From: Pseudooceanicola marinus
Lineage (GTDB): Bacteria > Pseudomonadota > Alphaproteobacteria > Rhodobacterales > Rhodobacteraceae
Length of the DNA stretch: 64,000 nt
Direction of reading: 5' to 3'
Assembly (NCBI RefSeq): GCF_020177265.1
Contig: NZ_JAIVMC010000012.1
Location: 1 to 64,000 of the forward strand
Positions 44,897 to 54,494 of the stretch are shown here, one piece after another (position 1 is the first letter of the stretch; each line of letters opens with the position of its first letter). Both the position numbers and the translations under genes were made by a program. The notes beneath the pieces are model-generated. The model did not search any database. It was not told the origin of the DNA and worked only from the letters and a program-made list of their open reading frames with translations.

Positions 44897-45886
44897 ATGC
44901 GCAACACGATCACCGATGTGGAAGGGCTGCTGGTCGGCCAGGCGCAGGATCTGCGGGTCAAGACCGGGGTGACGGTGCTGACGGCCGAGGCGCCCTTCAC
45001 CGCCGCCGTGCACGTCATGGGCGGCGCGCCGGGCACCCGCGAGACCGACCTGCTGGCGCCTGACAAGACGGTGCAGCAGGTGGATGCGCTGGTGCTGTCG
45101 GGCGGCTCGGCCTTCGGCCTGGATGCGGCGGGCGGCGTGGCGGATGCGCTGCGCCGGGACGGGCGCGGGTTCCAGGCCGGCCCCGTGCGGGTGCCCATCG
45201 TGCCCGGCGCGATCCTCTTCGACCTGGTGAACGGCGGCGACAAGGACTGGGATGAGAACCCCTACAAGGCGCTCGGTCAGGCGGCCTATGCGGCACGCGG
45301 GCAGGACGTGGCCCTTGGCACCGAAGGCGCGGGCACGGGCTGTGTCACGGCTGGGATCATGGGCGGGCTGGGCTCGGCCTCCGTCCGCCTGCCCTCGGGC
45401 CACGTGGTCGCGGCGCTGGTGGCGGTGAATGCGCTCGGCGCGGCCAATGTGGGCGGCAGCCGGCATTTCTGGGCAGCGCCGTGGGAGATGGGCGAGGAAT
45501 TCGGCGGGCTGGGCCTGCCGTCGCAGTTCCCGGACCCGCACAAGGCGGTCACCAAGGCCGGGCTGGCGCGCGAGGCGGCCAATGCCCGCACCAACACCAC
45601 CATCGGCATCGTCGCCACAGATGCGGATCTGACCCAGGCCCAGGCCAAGCGGCTGGCGACGGCGGCGCACGACGGCTACGCCCGCGCCTTGGTGCCCAGC
45701 CACACGCCCGACGACGGGGACCTGATCTTTGCCGCCGCCACCGGTGCGAAACCGCTCGGCGCGGGCAGCGGCCTGCTGGAGTTGGGCCATGCCGCCGCGA
45801 TCTGCATGGCCCGCGCCATCGCCCGCGGCGTGCAGGCGGCCCGCCCCCTGCCCGGCAACCCCTTCCCCTGCTGGTCCGATCTCTGA
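44897..45886 (+). CDS. P1-family peptidase (DmpA-like aminopeptidase/amidase)
   Basis: 329 residues from ATG 44897 (AAGGAG ahead). Members self-cleave at a Ser that becomes the N-terminal nucleophile; here the conserved GIMGGLGSASVRL segment (about 150-162) contains the candidate Gly-Ser cut site. Other markers: ALVLSGGSAFGLDAAGGVAD and TNTTIGIVATDADLTQAQAK. It acts on beta- or D-peptides and small amides. A 60-bp gap separates it from the dehydrogenase, so co-expression is likely. Confidence 0.85.
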   Translation: MRNTITDVEGLLVGQAQDLRVKTGVTVLTAEAPFTAAVHVMGGAPGTRETDLLAPDKTVQQVDALVLSGGSAFGLDAAGGVADALRRDGRGFQAGPVRVPIVPGAILFDLVNGGDKDWDENPYKALGQAAYAARGQDVALGTEGAGTGCVTAGIMGGLGSASVRLPSGHVVAALVAVNALGAANVGGSRHFWAAPWEMGEEFGGLGLPSQFPDPHKAVTKAGLAREAANARTNTTIGIVATDADLTQAQAKRLATAAHDGYARALVPSHTPDDGDLIFAAATGAKPLGAGSGLLELGHAAAICMARAIARGVQAARPLPGNPFPCWSDL

Positions 45887-45946
45887 CGGGCTGGCACCTG
45901 CCACAATCCGCGCTACCCTCCTGCGCAACAGACGAAGGAGAGCCCC

Positions 45947-47422
45947 ATGCCGGAAGCCGCCAAGACCGACCTGAAATCCCTGTTGAAGGACCCCAGCCTG
46001 CTGGCCGACGCCGCCTATGTGAACGGCGACTGGATCCGGGGCGAAGAGGGCACCTTCGACGTGGTGAACCCCGCCCGGGGCGACGTGATCGCCCAGGTCG
46101 CCGACCTCAGCCGCGCCCAGATCGGCAAGGCGATTGACGCGGCCCACACCGCGCAAAAGGACTGGGCACAGTGGACCGGCAAGGAACGCGCCAAGGTCCT
46201 GCGCAAGTGGTTCGACCTGATGATGGAAAACCAGGACGATCTGGGCACCATCTTGACCGCCGAACAGGGCAAACCGCTGGCCGAGGCCAAGGGCGAGATC
46301 GCCTATGGCGCGGGCTTCATCGAATTCTTCGGCGAGGAGGCCAAGCGGATCTACGGCGAGACGATCCCCGGCCACCAGCGCGACAAGCGGATCACGGTGC
46401 TGAAACAGCCCATCGGTGTCGCCGCCTCGATCACGCCCTGGAACTTCCCCAATGCGATGATCACCCGCAAGGCCGGCCCGGCCCTGGCCGCCGGCTGCAG
46501 CTTCGTCGCCCGTCCCGCCAAGGAAACGCCCCTGTCGGCGCTGGTCCTGGGCGTGCTGGCCGCGCGCGCGGGCATCCCCAAGGGGGTCTTCAATGTCGTC
46601 ACCTCGTCGAAATCCTCCGACGCCGGCAAGGAATTCTGCGAGAACCCCAAGGTGCGCAAGCTGACCTTCACCGGCTCGACCGAGGTGGGGCGCATCCTGC
46701 TGAAACAGGCCGCCGACCAGGTGATGAAATGCTCGATGGAACTGGGCGGCAACGCCCCCTTCATCGTCTTCGACGACGCCGACCTGGATGCGGCGGTCGA
46801 GGGCGCCATCACCTGCAAGTTTCGCAACAACGGCCAGACCTGCGTCTGCGCCAACCGGATCTACGTGCAATCGGGCGTCTATGACGCCTTCGCGCAGAAG
46901 CTGAAGGAACGCGTGGCCCAGATGAAGGTCGCCGACGGCTTCGAAGAGGGCGCCGAGCTGGGCCCGTTGATCAACGCCGAGGCCGTGGACAAGGTCGAGG
47001 ATCACATTGCCGACGCCCGCGCCAAGGGCGCCGAGGTGATCCTGGGCGGACAAAAGAGCGAAAGCGGCCTCTTCTTCGACCCGACCATCGTCACCGGCGC
47101 CACGCAGGAGATGAAGTTCTCCACCGAGGAAACCTTCGGCCCTCTCGCCCCGCTCTTCAAGTTCGAGACGGTCGAAGAGGTGATCGAGCTGGCCAATGAC
47201 ACGATCTTCGGCCTGGCCAGCTATTTCTATGCCAAGGACCTGTCCCGCGTGACGCAGGTGCAGGAGGCGCTGGAATACGGCATCGTCGGCGTGAACACCG
47301 GCCTGATCTCGACCGAGGTGGCGCCTTTCGGCGGGGTGAAGCAATCGGGCCTCGGCCGCGAAGGCAGCCACCACGGCATCGAGGAATTCCTCGAAATGAA
47401 ATACGTCTGCACTTCGGTGTAA
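45947..47422 (+). CDS. gabD: NAD(P)-dependent succinate-semialdehyde dehydrogenase
   Basis: 491 residues, aldehyde dehydrogenase superfamily. Catalytic Cys in NNGQTCVCANRIYVQ, general-base Glu in SMELGGNAPFIVFDDADL, NAD-binding PWNFPNAMITRKAGPALAAG and FTGSTEVGRI. The overall pattern (PIGVAASITPWNFP, APFGGVKQSGLGREGSHHGI) fits SSADH, which oxidises succinate semialdehyde to succinate (GABA degradation), rather than betaine aldehyde dehydrogenase. Substrate preference cannot be proven. Confidence 0.82.
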   Translation: MPEAAKTDLKSLLKDPSLLADAAYVNGDWIRGEEGTFDVVNPARGDVIAQVADLSRAQIGKAIDAAHTAQKDWAQWTGKERAKVLRKWFDLMMENQDDLGTILTAEQGKPLAEAKGEIAYGAGFIEFFGEEAKRIYGETIPGHQRDKRITVLKQPIGVAASITPWNFPNAMITRKAGPALAAGCSFVARPAKETPLSALVLGVLAARAGIPKGVFNVVTSSKSSDAGKEFCENPKVRKLTFTGSTEVGRILLKQAADQVMKCSMELGGNAPFIVFDDADLDAAVEGAITCKFRNNGQTCVCANRIYVQSGVYDAFAQKLKERVAQMKVADGFEEGAELGPLINAEAVDKVEDHIADARAKGAEVILGGQKSESGLFFDPTIVTGATQEMKFSTEETFGPLAPLFKFETVEEVIELANDTIFGLASYFYAKDLSRVTQVQEALEYGIVGVNTGLISTEVAPFGGVKQSGLGREGSHHGIEEFLEMKYVCTSV

Positions 47423-47577
47423 CGACAGATTTCGGCCCCGCGGGGCCGAAGCCTCCGGCGGCAGTATTTTTGGCGATCGGATAGAGAGAGAGAGCGCGCG
47501 CCTCTTTCTATCCGTCAGCCGGAAATACTCTGGGGGAGTCGGCGCAGCCGACGGGGGCAAAGCCCCCTCCCCCGCGA
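47423..47577. repeat. Hairpin-dense convergent gap with Rhodobacteraceae-type TATTTTTGG repeats
   Basis: 155 bp containing a perfect 20-bp palindrome (47431-47450, TTCGGCCCCG/CGGGGCCGAA), a GGATAGA...TCTATCC hairpin (47478-47514), GTCGGC-GCA-GCCGAC (47538-47552) and GGGGGC-AAA-GCCCCC (47553-47567). The CGGCGGCAGTATTTTTGG string (47455-47472) and its inverted relative GGAAATACTCTGGGGGAG belong to an intergenic repeat family seen again at 53.67 and 62.37 kb. It probably terminates both convergent genes. Confidence 0.6.
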
Positions 47578-48765
47578 TCAGCTGCCGGTTTCGGCGGCGA
47601 TCTGGGCGCGCGACTTGCGGGCGCGCTCGGTGGCCGATTTCAGCTGGCCACAGGCCGCCATGATGTCCTCGCCACGCGGGGTCCGGATGGGAGAGGCGTA
47701 GCCCGCCTTGTGCACGATGTCGGCGAAGGCCTCGATCCGCGACCAGTCGGAGCGCTCATAGGGCGAGCCCGGCCATTCGTTGAAGGGGATCAGGTTGATC
47801 TTCGCCGGGATGCCCCGGATCAGCCGCACCAGGCGCCGCGCATCCTCGTCGCTGTCGTTCACGTCCTTCAGCATCACGTATTCAAAGGTGATCCGTTCCG
47901 AGTTCGACAGGCGCGGGTACTCGCGCAGCGCATCCAGCAGGGTCTCGATGTTCCAACGCTTGTTGATCGGCACCAGCTTGTTGCGCACCTCGTCGGTGGT
48001 AGCGTGGAAGCTGACGGCCATCAGGCAACCGATCTCCTCGGCGCACTTGGCGATCTCGGGCACCACGCCGGAGGTCGACAGGGTGATCCGGCGGCGCGAC
48101 AGGGCGATACCCTCGCCATCCATGGCGATCTTCATCGCGTCGCGCACGTTGTCGAAGTTGTAGAGCGGCTCGCCCATGCCCATCAGGACGATGTTCGACA
48201 GCAGACGCGGCCCGTTTTCACCGGTGCCGGTGCCGGGTTCGGGCCATTCGCCCAGGTCGTCGCGCACCAGCATGATCTGGCCCACGATTTCACCCGGCGT
48301 CAGGTTGCGCACCAGTTTCTGCGTGCCGGTGTGGCAGAAGGAACAGGTCAGCGTGCAGCCCACCTGGGACGAGATGCAGAGCGTGCCGCGATCGGTCTCG
48401 GGAATATAGACCACCTCGACCTCATGGCCACCGGCGATCTTCACCAGGTACTTGCGGGTGCCATCGACGGAGACGTTCTTCGACACCATCTCGGGCAGGG
48501 CGATGGTGAAATTCTCCGCCAGCCGGGCGCGGAAACCCTTCGCCAGGTTGGTCATTTGGGCGAAGTCGCGCACGCCCCAGTGATAGATCCACTGCCACAG
48601 CTGGTTGACCCGCATCTTGGCCTGCTTCTCCGGCGTGCCGATCTCGATCAGTGCCTCGCGCAGTTGCGGGCGGGTCAGGCCCACGAGGTTCTTCAATCCC
48701 TCCGGAAGTTTCCGGGGGATGGTCAGGACGTCTTGGGTGATCGGCGCGGCGGGTTGCTGGCTCAT
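47578..48765 (-). CDS. rlmN: 23S rRNA (adenine2503-C2)/tRNA(adenine37-C2) methyltransferase RlmN
   Basis: 395 residues, radical SAM. The cluster motif [11 protein letters not shown] (CxxxCxxC) is near residue 131, with [16 protein letters not shown] and [19 protein letters not shown] in the N-terminal domain, and the second-Cys region near the C-terminus (IMAACGQLK, the Cys that resolves the RNA adduct). It methylates A2503 of 23S rRNA and A37 of some tRNAs, aiding translational fidelity. Single gene; the start is standard. Confidence 0.95.
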   Translation of the reverse strand: MSQQPAAPITQDVLTIPRKLPEGLKNLVGLTRPQLREALIEIGTPEKQAKMRVNQLWQWIYHWGVRDFAQMTNLAKGFRARLAENFTIALPEMVSKNVSVDGTRKYLVKIAGGHEVEVVYIPETDRGTLCISSQVGCTLTCSFCHTGTQKLVRNLTPGEIVGQIMLVRDDLGEWPEPGTGTGENGPRLLSNIVLMGMGEPLYNFDNVRDAMKIAMDGEGIALSRRRITLSTSGVVPEIAKCAEEIGCLMAVSFHATTDEVRNKLVPINKRWNIETLLDALREYPRLSNSERITFEYVMLKDVNDSDEDARRLVRLIRGIPAKINLIPFNEWPGSPYERSDWSRIEAFADIVHKAGYASPIRTPRGEDIMAACGQLKSATERARKSRAQIAAETGS

Positions 48766-48924
48766 GACGGATCCGTGGCGACAGGGTGAAGGCAGGGAAG
48801 CCGGGTCTATAGCGGATTCATGTGGTCATGAAAACCCGTCACGCAAGGGCGTGTCTCGTTGCCCGCAGTAGGCGCAACGGGTCGAAGGCGGTAGGCCCGG
48901 TCTCCGGGGCTCCGCCCGTTCGCG

Positions 48925-48954
48925 CCCGAAACGCTCTCCCAGAGCGTTTCCGGG
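48925..48954 (-). terminator. Hairpin terminator after the IalB-like gene
   Basis: AAACGCTCT-CCC-AGAGCGTTT is a perfect 9-bp stem extended by CCCG/CGGG, immediately downstream (minus strand) of the stop at 48962. Confidence 0.55.
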
Positions 48955-48961
48955 ACGGCGC

Positions 48962-49486
48962 TCACTGACAGCGGCGTTCGCTGTCTTCCACGGCGGCGGT
49001 GAAGCCCATGAGCGAGAAGGTGTCGCGGGTGACGGTGCCACGGCTCGACCGCGCGGTCAGGACCGCCTCGGACCCGGCCTTCATCGAGGCCATGATGCGG
49101 CTGTCGTCGCTGGTCGTCGCCGGCCAGGCCCATTCGCCCTCGGTGTAAAGCTCGTACTCGTTGCCATCCACGTTCAGGTTCACGGTGGAGCCTTCAGCGA
49201 AGGGATAGCCGCCGGTGAAGGCCAGCTGCCCGGAAACCGAGGCGCCGGGGCGATAGAAGGCCATCAGCTGAATCTCGCTGCGGCGCACCGACACGACCTC
49301 GCCATCGCGGGTGTTCACGGTTTCCTTGGGAACCGACACCGCCCAGCATTCCCGCGGGTCGGTGTCTTCGAATACGGACCAGTCGGTCTGTGCGCTGACC
49401 TGGTTCTCGCTCGTGTCCTGTTGCGCGAACGCGCCGGTTGCGGCGCAGGCCACGAGGGCCGCGGCGGCGAATACCCGGAATGTCAT
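48962..49486 (-). CDS. Invasion-associated locus B (IalB) family protein
   Basis: 174 residues from ATG 49486 (GGAGG ahead); the frame is open much further upstream but that part is antisense to the asparaginase. The signal peptide is MTFRVFAAAALVACAATGAFA. The mature part has WSVFEDTDPRECWAVSVPKE, VRRSEIQLMAFYRPG and AVEDSERRCQ, with conserved Cys pairs typical of IalB proteins, which are periplasmic and of unclear role. Transcribed alone, divergent from the asparaginase gene. Confidence 0.85.
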   Translation of the reverse strand: MTFRVFAAAALVACAATGAFAQQDTSENQVSAQTDWSVFEDTDPRECWAVSVPKETVNTRDGEVVSVRRSEIQLMAFYRPGASVSGQLAFTGGYPFAEGSTVNLNVDGNEYELYTEGEWAWPATTSDDSRIMASMKAGSEAVLTARSSRGTVTRDTFSLMGFTAAVEDSERRCQ

Positions 49487-49657
49487 CTGTCCAGCCTCCA
49501 AGCTGTCCTTGCCTCTGTCCTGACCCCAAGCGCCTGTGCGGCGTCTTCGGTGGGGTCCATTGCGTCTCGACATTGCAACAATAGACGAAAAGCTGCCACA
49601 TGCGAAAGGCCGATTGGCAGGAATTCGCACATGCGTGAACGGCGGAGGGAACCGGGA

Positions 49658-50692
49658 ATGACGGACGAGACGACAGCGGGCATCGGGCCCCAGGACACAG
49701 GCGCGGTGCCCGTGGCGGAACTGTGGCGCGGCGGGATCTGCGAATCCCTGCACGCGGGCCACGCGGTGGTCGTCGACGGCAGCGGCCAGATCGTCGAGGC
49801 CTGGGGCAATCCACAGGCGGTGATCTACCCGCGCTCGTCCTGCAAGATGATCCAGGCCCTGCCGTTGGTGGAAAGCGGCGCGGCCGATGCCGCCGGGCTG
49901 ACGCCGGCGCAGCTGGCCTTGTCCTGTGCCTCGCACAATGGCGCCGCGATCCATTCCGACGCGGTCACCCGATGGCTGTCGGACCTCGGCCTGGGCGAGG
50001 CGGACCTGCGCTGCGGCCCGCAGGAGCCCTCGGACATCCCCGCCCGCGACGCGCTGATCCGGGCGGGCGAGATGCCCTGCCAGATCCACAACAACTGCTC
50101 GGGCAAGCATAGCGGCTTCCTGACCCTGAACCGGCACCTGAACGCAGGGGCCGAGTACACCGAGGTCGATCACCCGGTACAGGTCGCCGTGCGCGCCGCC
50201 TTCGAGGAGGTCACAGGTGAGGCCGTCCGGGGCTGGGGCGTGGATGGCTGTTCCGCGCCCAACTTCGCCACCTCGCTGCAGGGGCTGGCCCGCGCCATGG
50301 CCGCCTTCGCCGTGGCGCGCGAAGGCCAGGGCCTGCGCCACAGTGCCCAGGCGCGGCTGGTGCAGGCGATGATGGCCCATCCGGAGATGGTCGCGGGTGA
50401 AACCCGCGCCTGCACCGAGCTGATGCGCGCGATGGAGGGGCGCGCGGCGGTGAAGACCGGCGCCGAGGCGGTTTTCGTCGCGATCCTGCCCGAGCGTGGC
50501 CTGGGCATCGCGCTGAAGGTGCTGGACGGCGGCACCCGCGCCAGTGAGGCGGCGATCACCCGTCTGCTGGTGAAATACGGCGCGCTGGAGGCCGGGCACC
50601 CGATGGCGAAGAAGTGGGGCAACCCGGAGATCCGCTCGCGCCGGGGGATCCACGCGGGCGAGTTGCGCATCGCCCCGGGCTTCGGCGCCTAG
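49658..50692 (+). CDS. ReAV-type (thermolabile, class 3) L-asparaginase
   Basis: 344 residues from ATG 49658 (GGAGGG 8 bases ahead). Serine-beta-lactamase-like fold (PF06089). Family catalytic pairs are visible: Ser-x-x-Lys in YPRSSCKMIQ, Ser in SCASHNG with Lys in AVKTGAEAVF, and the Cys-x-x-Lys/Cys zinc site in NCSGKHSG and DGCSAP. It hydrolyses L-asparagine to aspartate and ammonia, unrelated to AnsB. Free-standing; no asparagine transporter adjacent. Confidence 0.88.
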   Translation: MTDETTAGIGPQDTGAVPVAELWRGGICESLHAGHAVVVDGSGQIVEAWGNPQAVIYPRSSCKMIQALPLVESGAADAAGLTPAQLALSCASHNGAAIHSDAVTRWLSDLGLGEADLRCGPQEPSDIPARDALIRAGEMPCQIHNNCSGKHSGFLTLNRHLNAGAEYTEVDHPVQVAVRAAFEEVTGEAVRGWGVDGCSAPNFATSLQGLARAMAAFAVAREGQGLRHSAQARLVQAMMAHPEMVAGETRACTELMRAMEGRAAVKTGAEAVFVAILPERGLGIALKVLDGGTRASEAAITRLLVKYGALEAGHPMAKKWGNPEIRSRRGIHAGELRIAPGFGA

Positions 50693-50728
50693 CGCCGCCC
50701 TGCCCGCACACCGAGAGGCACGAGGCGC

Positions 50729-53548
50729 CTAGTGCGCCTCGGCCCAGTTGGCCCCCTGCCCCGCGTCGACGACCAGCGGCACGTCCAGCTTCACCGCCGG
50801 ATCGGCGGCCTTTTCCATGACGCCGCGCGCCACGCCGATTAGATCCTCGGCCGCCTCGGCGGTTACCTCGAAGATCAGTTCGTCGTGGACCTGCAGCAGC
50901 ATCTTCACCGCCGCGCTGTCGGGCATCTTCGCCAGCGCCTCGGGCATGCGGATCATGGCGCGACGGATGATGTCGGCGGCCGTGCCCTGGATCGGCGCGT
51001 TGATCGCCGCGCGTTTCGCAAAGCCCGCGCGCGGGCCCTTGGCCGCGATCTCGGGGGTATGGATCTTGCGCCCGAACAGCGTCTGCACGAAGAGGTTTTC
51101 CTTCGCGAAGGCGGTCGTCTGATCCATGTATTCGCGAATCCCCGGGAACTTCTCGAAATATCGGTCGATGAAACCCTGCGCCTCGCCGCGCGGAATGCGC
51201 AGGTTGCGCGCCAGGCCGAAGCCCGAGATGCCATAGATCACGCCGAAATTGATCGCCTTCGCCTGACGGCGGATCTCCGGCGTCATCTCATCCAGCGGCA
51301 CGCCGAAGACCTCGGACGCGGTGGCGGCGTGAATGTCCTGCCCCTCGTGGAAGGCCTGCTTCAGCGCGTCGATCTCTGCCACATGGGCCAGGATGCGCAG
51401 TTCGATCTGGGAGTAGTCGAGCGAGACCAGCACCTTGCCCTCGGGCGCGACGAAGGCCTCGCGGATGCGACGGCCCTCTTCGGAGCGCACGGGGATGTTC
51501 TGCAGGTTCGGATCGGTCGAGGCCAGGCGCCCGGTGTTGGCGCCGGTCTGCACGTAAGAGGTGTGCACGCGGCCCGTCTCGGCGTTGATGTGTTCCTGCA
51601 GGGCATCAGTGTAGGTCGATTTCAGCTTCGACAACTGGCGCCAGTCCAGCACCCGGGCAGGCAGGTCGTGTTCAGTGGCCAGGTCTTCGAGGATGTCGGC
51701 CCCGGTGGCATAGGCGCCGGTCTTCCCCTTCTTGCCGCCCTCCAGTCCCATCTTGTCGAAGAGGATCTCGCCCAGCTGTTTGGGGGAGCCCACGTTGAAT
51801 GTCTCGCCCGCCAGCTCGTGGATCTCGGATTCCAGCTGCGCCATCTTCTGCGAGAAGGCGTTGGACATGCGCGAGAGCGTGTCGCGGTCCACCTGGATGC
51901 CGTGCATTTCCATCGACGCCAGGACCGGCGACAGGGGGCGTTCCAGCGTCTCGTAGACGGTGGTCACCTGTTCGCGGTGCAGGCGCGGCTTCAGGGTCTG
52001 CCACAGGCGCAGGGTGATGTCGGCGTCCTCCGCCGCGTAACGCGTGGCCTTGTCGATCGGCACCCGGTCGAAGGTGATCTGGCTCTTGCCGGTGCCGATG
52101 ATCTCCTTGATCGGGATCGGCGTGTGACCGAGGTAGCGGTCCGACAGGGCATCCATGCCGTGACCATGCAGACCCGCGTGCAGCGCGTAGGAGATCAGCA
52201 TCGTGTCGTCGAAGGGCGCGACGCGGATGCCGTAACGGCGCAGGATCTTGGCGTCGTATTTCATGTTCTGGCCGATCTTGAGGATGCTGGCATCCTCCAG
52301 TACCGGCTTCAGCAGGTCGAGCGCCTCGGCCAGGGGCATCTGCCCCGGGGCCAGGTCGTCGTTGCCGAACAGCCCGCCCGACTCGCCCTCGGCCTTGTGG
52401 ACCAGGGGGATGTAGCAGGCGGTGCCAGCGTCGACGCAAAGGCAGATGCCCACCAGGTCCACCACCATCTCGTCGAGGCCGGTGGTTTCCGTGTCCACGG
52501 CCACGTAGCCGCGTTCGCGGATGCGGTCGATCCAGCGCGCCAGCGCCTCGGCATCCGTGACGGTCTCATACGTGTCCGGGTCGATGGGCGGCGCGTCGGG
52601 GGCGGCTTCCTCGGGGGCTTCGGCGCCGGGCTGGGGCGTGTCGTCGATCTCCGGCGCCTCTGCGCCCAGGCGGTCGGCGATCCGCTTGGTCAGGCTGCGG
52701 AATTCCATCTTGGCCAGGAAGGGCAGCAGGACATCGGGGTCGGGGTCCTTCACCTCCAGGTCATCAAGGGTGAAGTCGAGCGGCGTGTTGCAGTCCAGCG
52801 TGACCAGCTTCTTCGACAGCTCGATCTGCTCGCGCTTCTCGATCAGGGTCTGGCGACGCTTGGGTTGCTTGATCTCCTCGGCGCGGTCCAGAAGGGTTTC
52901 CAGATCGCCGAATTCGTTGATCAGCAGGGCGGCGGTCTTGATGCCGATGCCCGGGGCGCCCGGCACGTTGTCCACCGAATCGCCCGCGAGCGCCTGCACG
53001 TCGACCACGCGGTCGGGGCCAACGCCGAACTTCGCCTCGACACCTTCGACGCCGATGCGGGTATTCTTCATCGCGTCCAGCATCTCGACCCCGTCGCCGA
53101 CCAGCTGCATCAGGTCCTTGTCCGAGGAGATGATGGTGACGCGCCCGCCCGCCTCGCGCGCCTGGCACGACAGGGTGGCGATGATGTCGTCGGCCTCATA
53201 GCCCTCGATCTCCTCGCAGGCGATGTTGAAGGCCTTCGTCGCCTCGCGGGTCAGCGGCATCTGCGGGCGCAAATCCTCTGGCATGGCCTCGCGGTTGGCC
53301 TTGTAGAGATCGTAGAGGTCGTTGCGGAAGGTGTGGCTGCCCTTGTCGAAGATCACGGCGACATGGGTCGGCGCGTCGGGGCCGGTGTTCCCCTCCACGT
53401 AGCGGTGCAGCATGTTGCAGAAGCCCGAGACCGCCCCGATCGGCGCCCCGTCGGATTTCCGGGTGAGCGGCGGCAGCGCGTGATAGGCGCGGAAGATGAA
53501 GGCCGATCCGTCGATCAGGTGAAGGTGGCAGCCCTTGCCGAAACTCAT
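50729..53548 (-). CDS. polA: DNA polymerase I
   Basis: 939 residues. The 5'-3' nuclease domain (1-290) has the metal-ligand run DGSAFIFRAYHALPP, EIEGYEADDIIATL and ISSDKDLMQLV; the 3'-5' exonuclease domain (about 330-520) has ExoI VDTETTGLDEMVV; the polymerase domain has motif A VSLDYSQIELRILAH, the O-helix RRQAKAINFGVIYGISGFG and motif C LLQVHDELIFEV. It joins Okazaki fragments and repairs DNA. Upstream is a hairpin-bearing gap, then the zinc-finger gene. Confidence 0.98.
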   Translation of the reverse strand: MSFGKGCHLHLIDGSAFIFRAYHALPPLTRKSDGAPIGAVSGFCNMLHRYVEGNTGPDAPTHVAVIFDKGSHTFRNDLYDLYKANREAMPEDLRPQMPLTREATKAFNIACEEIEGYEADDIIATLSCQAREAGGRVTIISSDKDLMQLVGDGVEMLDAMKNTRIGVEGVEAKFGVGPDRVVDVQALAGDSVDNVPGAPGIGIKTAALLINEFGDLETLLDRAEEIKQPKRRQTLIEKREQIELSKKLVTLDCNTPLDFTLDDLEVKDPDPDVLLPFLAKMEFRSLTKRIADRLGAEAPEIDDTPQPGAEAPEEAAPDAPPIDPDTYETVTDAEALARWIDRIRERGYVAVDTETTGLDEMVVDLVGICLCVDAGTACYIPLVHKAEGESGGLFGNDDLAPGQMPLAEALDLLKPVLEDASILKIGQNMKYDAKILRRYGIRVAPFDDTMLISYALHAGLHGHGMDALSDRYLGHTPIPIKEIIGTGKSQITFDRVPIDKATRYAAEDADITLRLWQTLKPRLHREQVTTVYETLERPLSPVLASMEMHGIQVDRDTLSRMSNAFSQKMAQLESEIHELAGETFNVGSPKQLGEILFDKMGLEGGKKGKTGAYATGADILEDLATEHDLPARVLDWRQLSKLKSTYTDALQEHINAETGRVHTSYVQTGANTGRLASTDPNLQNIPVRSEEGRRIREAFVAPEGKVLVSLDYSQIELRILAHVAEIDALKQAFHEGQDIHAATASEVFGVPLDEMTPEIRRQAKAINFGVIYGISGFGLARNLRIPRGEAQGFIDRYFEKFPGIREYMDQTTAFAKENLFVQTLFGRKIHTPEIAAKGPRAGFAKRAAINAPIQGTAADIIRRAMIRMPEALAKMPDSAAVKMLLQVHDELIFEVTAEAAEDLIGVARGVMEKAADPAVKLDVPLVVDAGQGANWAEAH

Positions 53549-53648
53549 GATGAAACCCCTGTGCTCGTCTGGGGGTCAGATGTGCCATGAAGCGGGGGCG
53601 GGGGGAAGAGCGGAGGGAAGGCCGCGCCGGGCGAGGGCTTTGCCTCGC

Positions 53649-53700
53649 TTGAGCCTGCGGCTCAACTCCCCCGGGATATTCTCAGCAAAGAAAAGATGGG
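53649..53700. repeat. Intergenic hairpin plus TATT repeat unit
   Basis: TTGAGCC-TGC-GGCTCAA (53649-53665) is a perfect 7-bp hairpin followed by CTCCCCCGGGATATTCTC and an A-rich AAAGAAAAGATGGG stretch. It is a copy of the intergenic repeat family also found at 47.5 and 62.37 kb, lying between the zinc-finger gene and polA. Confidence 0.5.
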
Positions 53701-53794
53701 GGCGCGGCGCGCTGCCCCGGGCTGGCGCGCAGGGACCTTCAGCCGGGACGCCCTGCGGGGCGCCGGCGCGGCACGGCAGGTCTGTCGAGGTGGA

Positions 53795-53986
53795 TCAGGC
53801 GGCGGAGCCGGTGTCGGCGGGGCCGCCCTTCAGGATGTATTTCGCATCGCAGTAGCCACATTCGATGAAGCCGGTCTCTTCGGGAATGTGCAGCCAGACG
53901 CGCGGATGGCCCAGGGCACCTTCACCGCCGTCGCAGGCGATCTTGGCGGTTTCCACGATCTTGGTTTCCGGGGCTTCGAACGACAT
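53795..53986 (-). CDS. CHCC zinc-finger protein
   Basis: 63 residues. The zinc-binding pattern of the zf-CHCC family is seen as CDGGEGALGHPRVWLHI and CGYCDAKYIL (C, H, C, C ligands). Related to the NDUFS6-like accessory domain; in bacteria the role is unclear. No signal or membrane helix; stands 102 bp after the HIT gene stop on the same strand. Confidence 0.85.
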   Translation of the reverse strand: MSFEAPETKIVETAKIACDGGEGALGHPRVWLHIPEETGFIECGYCDAKYILKGGPADTGSAA

Positions 53987-54088
53987 GGGGTTCCTCGCGA
54001 CTGCGTTTGCCTGAAGGGGAAATAGCGTGAAAGGGCGGGCGCGCGCAAGGCGCGCCGCGCCGCAGCCATCCCGCGCCGTCTGCGGCGA

Positions 54089-54469
54089 TCAGATCGCCGC
54101 GTCCAGCATCCGGCCCAGAGGGCGGCCGCCCAGCACGTGCATGTGGAAATGCGGCACCTCCTGCACGCCATGTTCGCCCGCGTTGGAGATGAAGCGGCAG
54201 CCCGCGCCGCTGGCGGCGTCGACACCGGCCTCGGCCACGACCTTGGCCAGGACGCGGTGGAAATCGACGATCTCTGCCTCCGACGCGCGGGCGGCGAAAT
54301 CGTCATAGGTCACGTAGGCGCCTTTGGGAATCACCAGCACATGCACCGGCGCCTGGGGGCGGATGTCCTCGAAGGCGAGGGTATGGTCGGTCTCGACCAC
54401 GGTCTTGTTGGGGATCTCGCCGCGCAGGATCTTGGCGAAGATGTTCTGGTCGTCATAGGCATAGGCCAT
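54089..54469 (-). CDS. HIT-family nucleotide hydrolase/transferase
   Basis: 126 residues from ATG 54469. HIT motif HFHMHVLGG (HxHxH, His nucleophile in the centre), with IPNKTVVETDHTLAFEDIRPQAP and RFISNAGEHGVQEV. Family members cleave AMP-lysine, ADP-sugars or dinucleoside polyphosphates. It starts 25 bp after the DUF5928-like gene and precedes the zinc-finger gene. Confidence 0.9.
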   Translation of the reverse strand: MAYAYDDQNIFAKILRGEIPNKTVVETDHTLAFEDIRPQAPVHVLVIPKGAYVTYDDFAARASEAEIVDFHRVLAKVVAEAGVDAASGAGCRFISNAGEHGVQEVPHFHMHVLGGRPLGRMLDAAI

Positions 54470-54494
54470 GGGCACACCCTTTTCGGTCTGTCGG

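Noticed and set aside
48962-50653. 556-residue version of the IalB-like ORF
   Set aside because: The N-terminal 380 residues are antisense to the asparaginase; a signal peptide and ribosome site define the start at 49486.
50885-53590. 901-residue plus-strand ORF over polA
   Set aside because: Antisense to polA, with no protein motif of its own.
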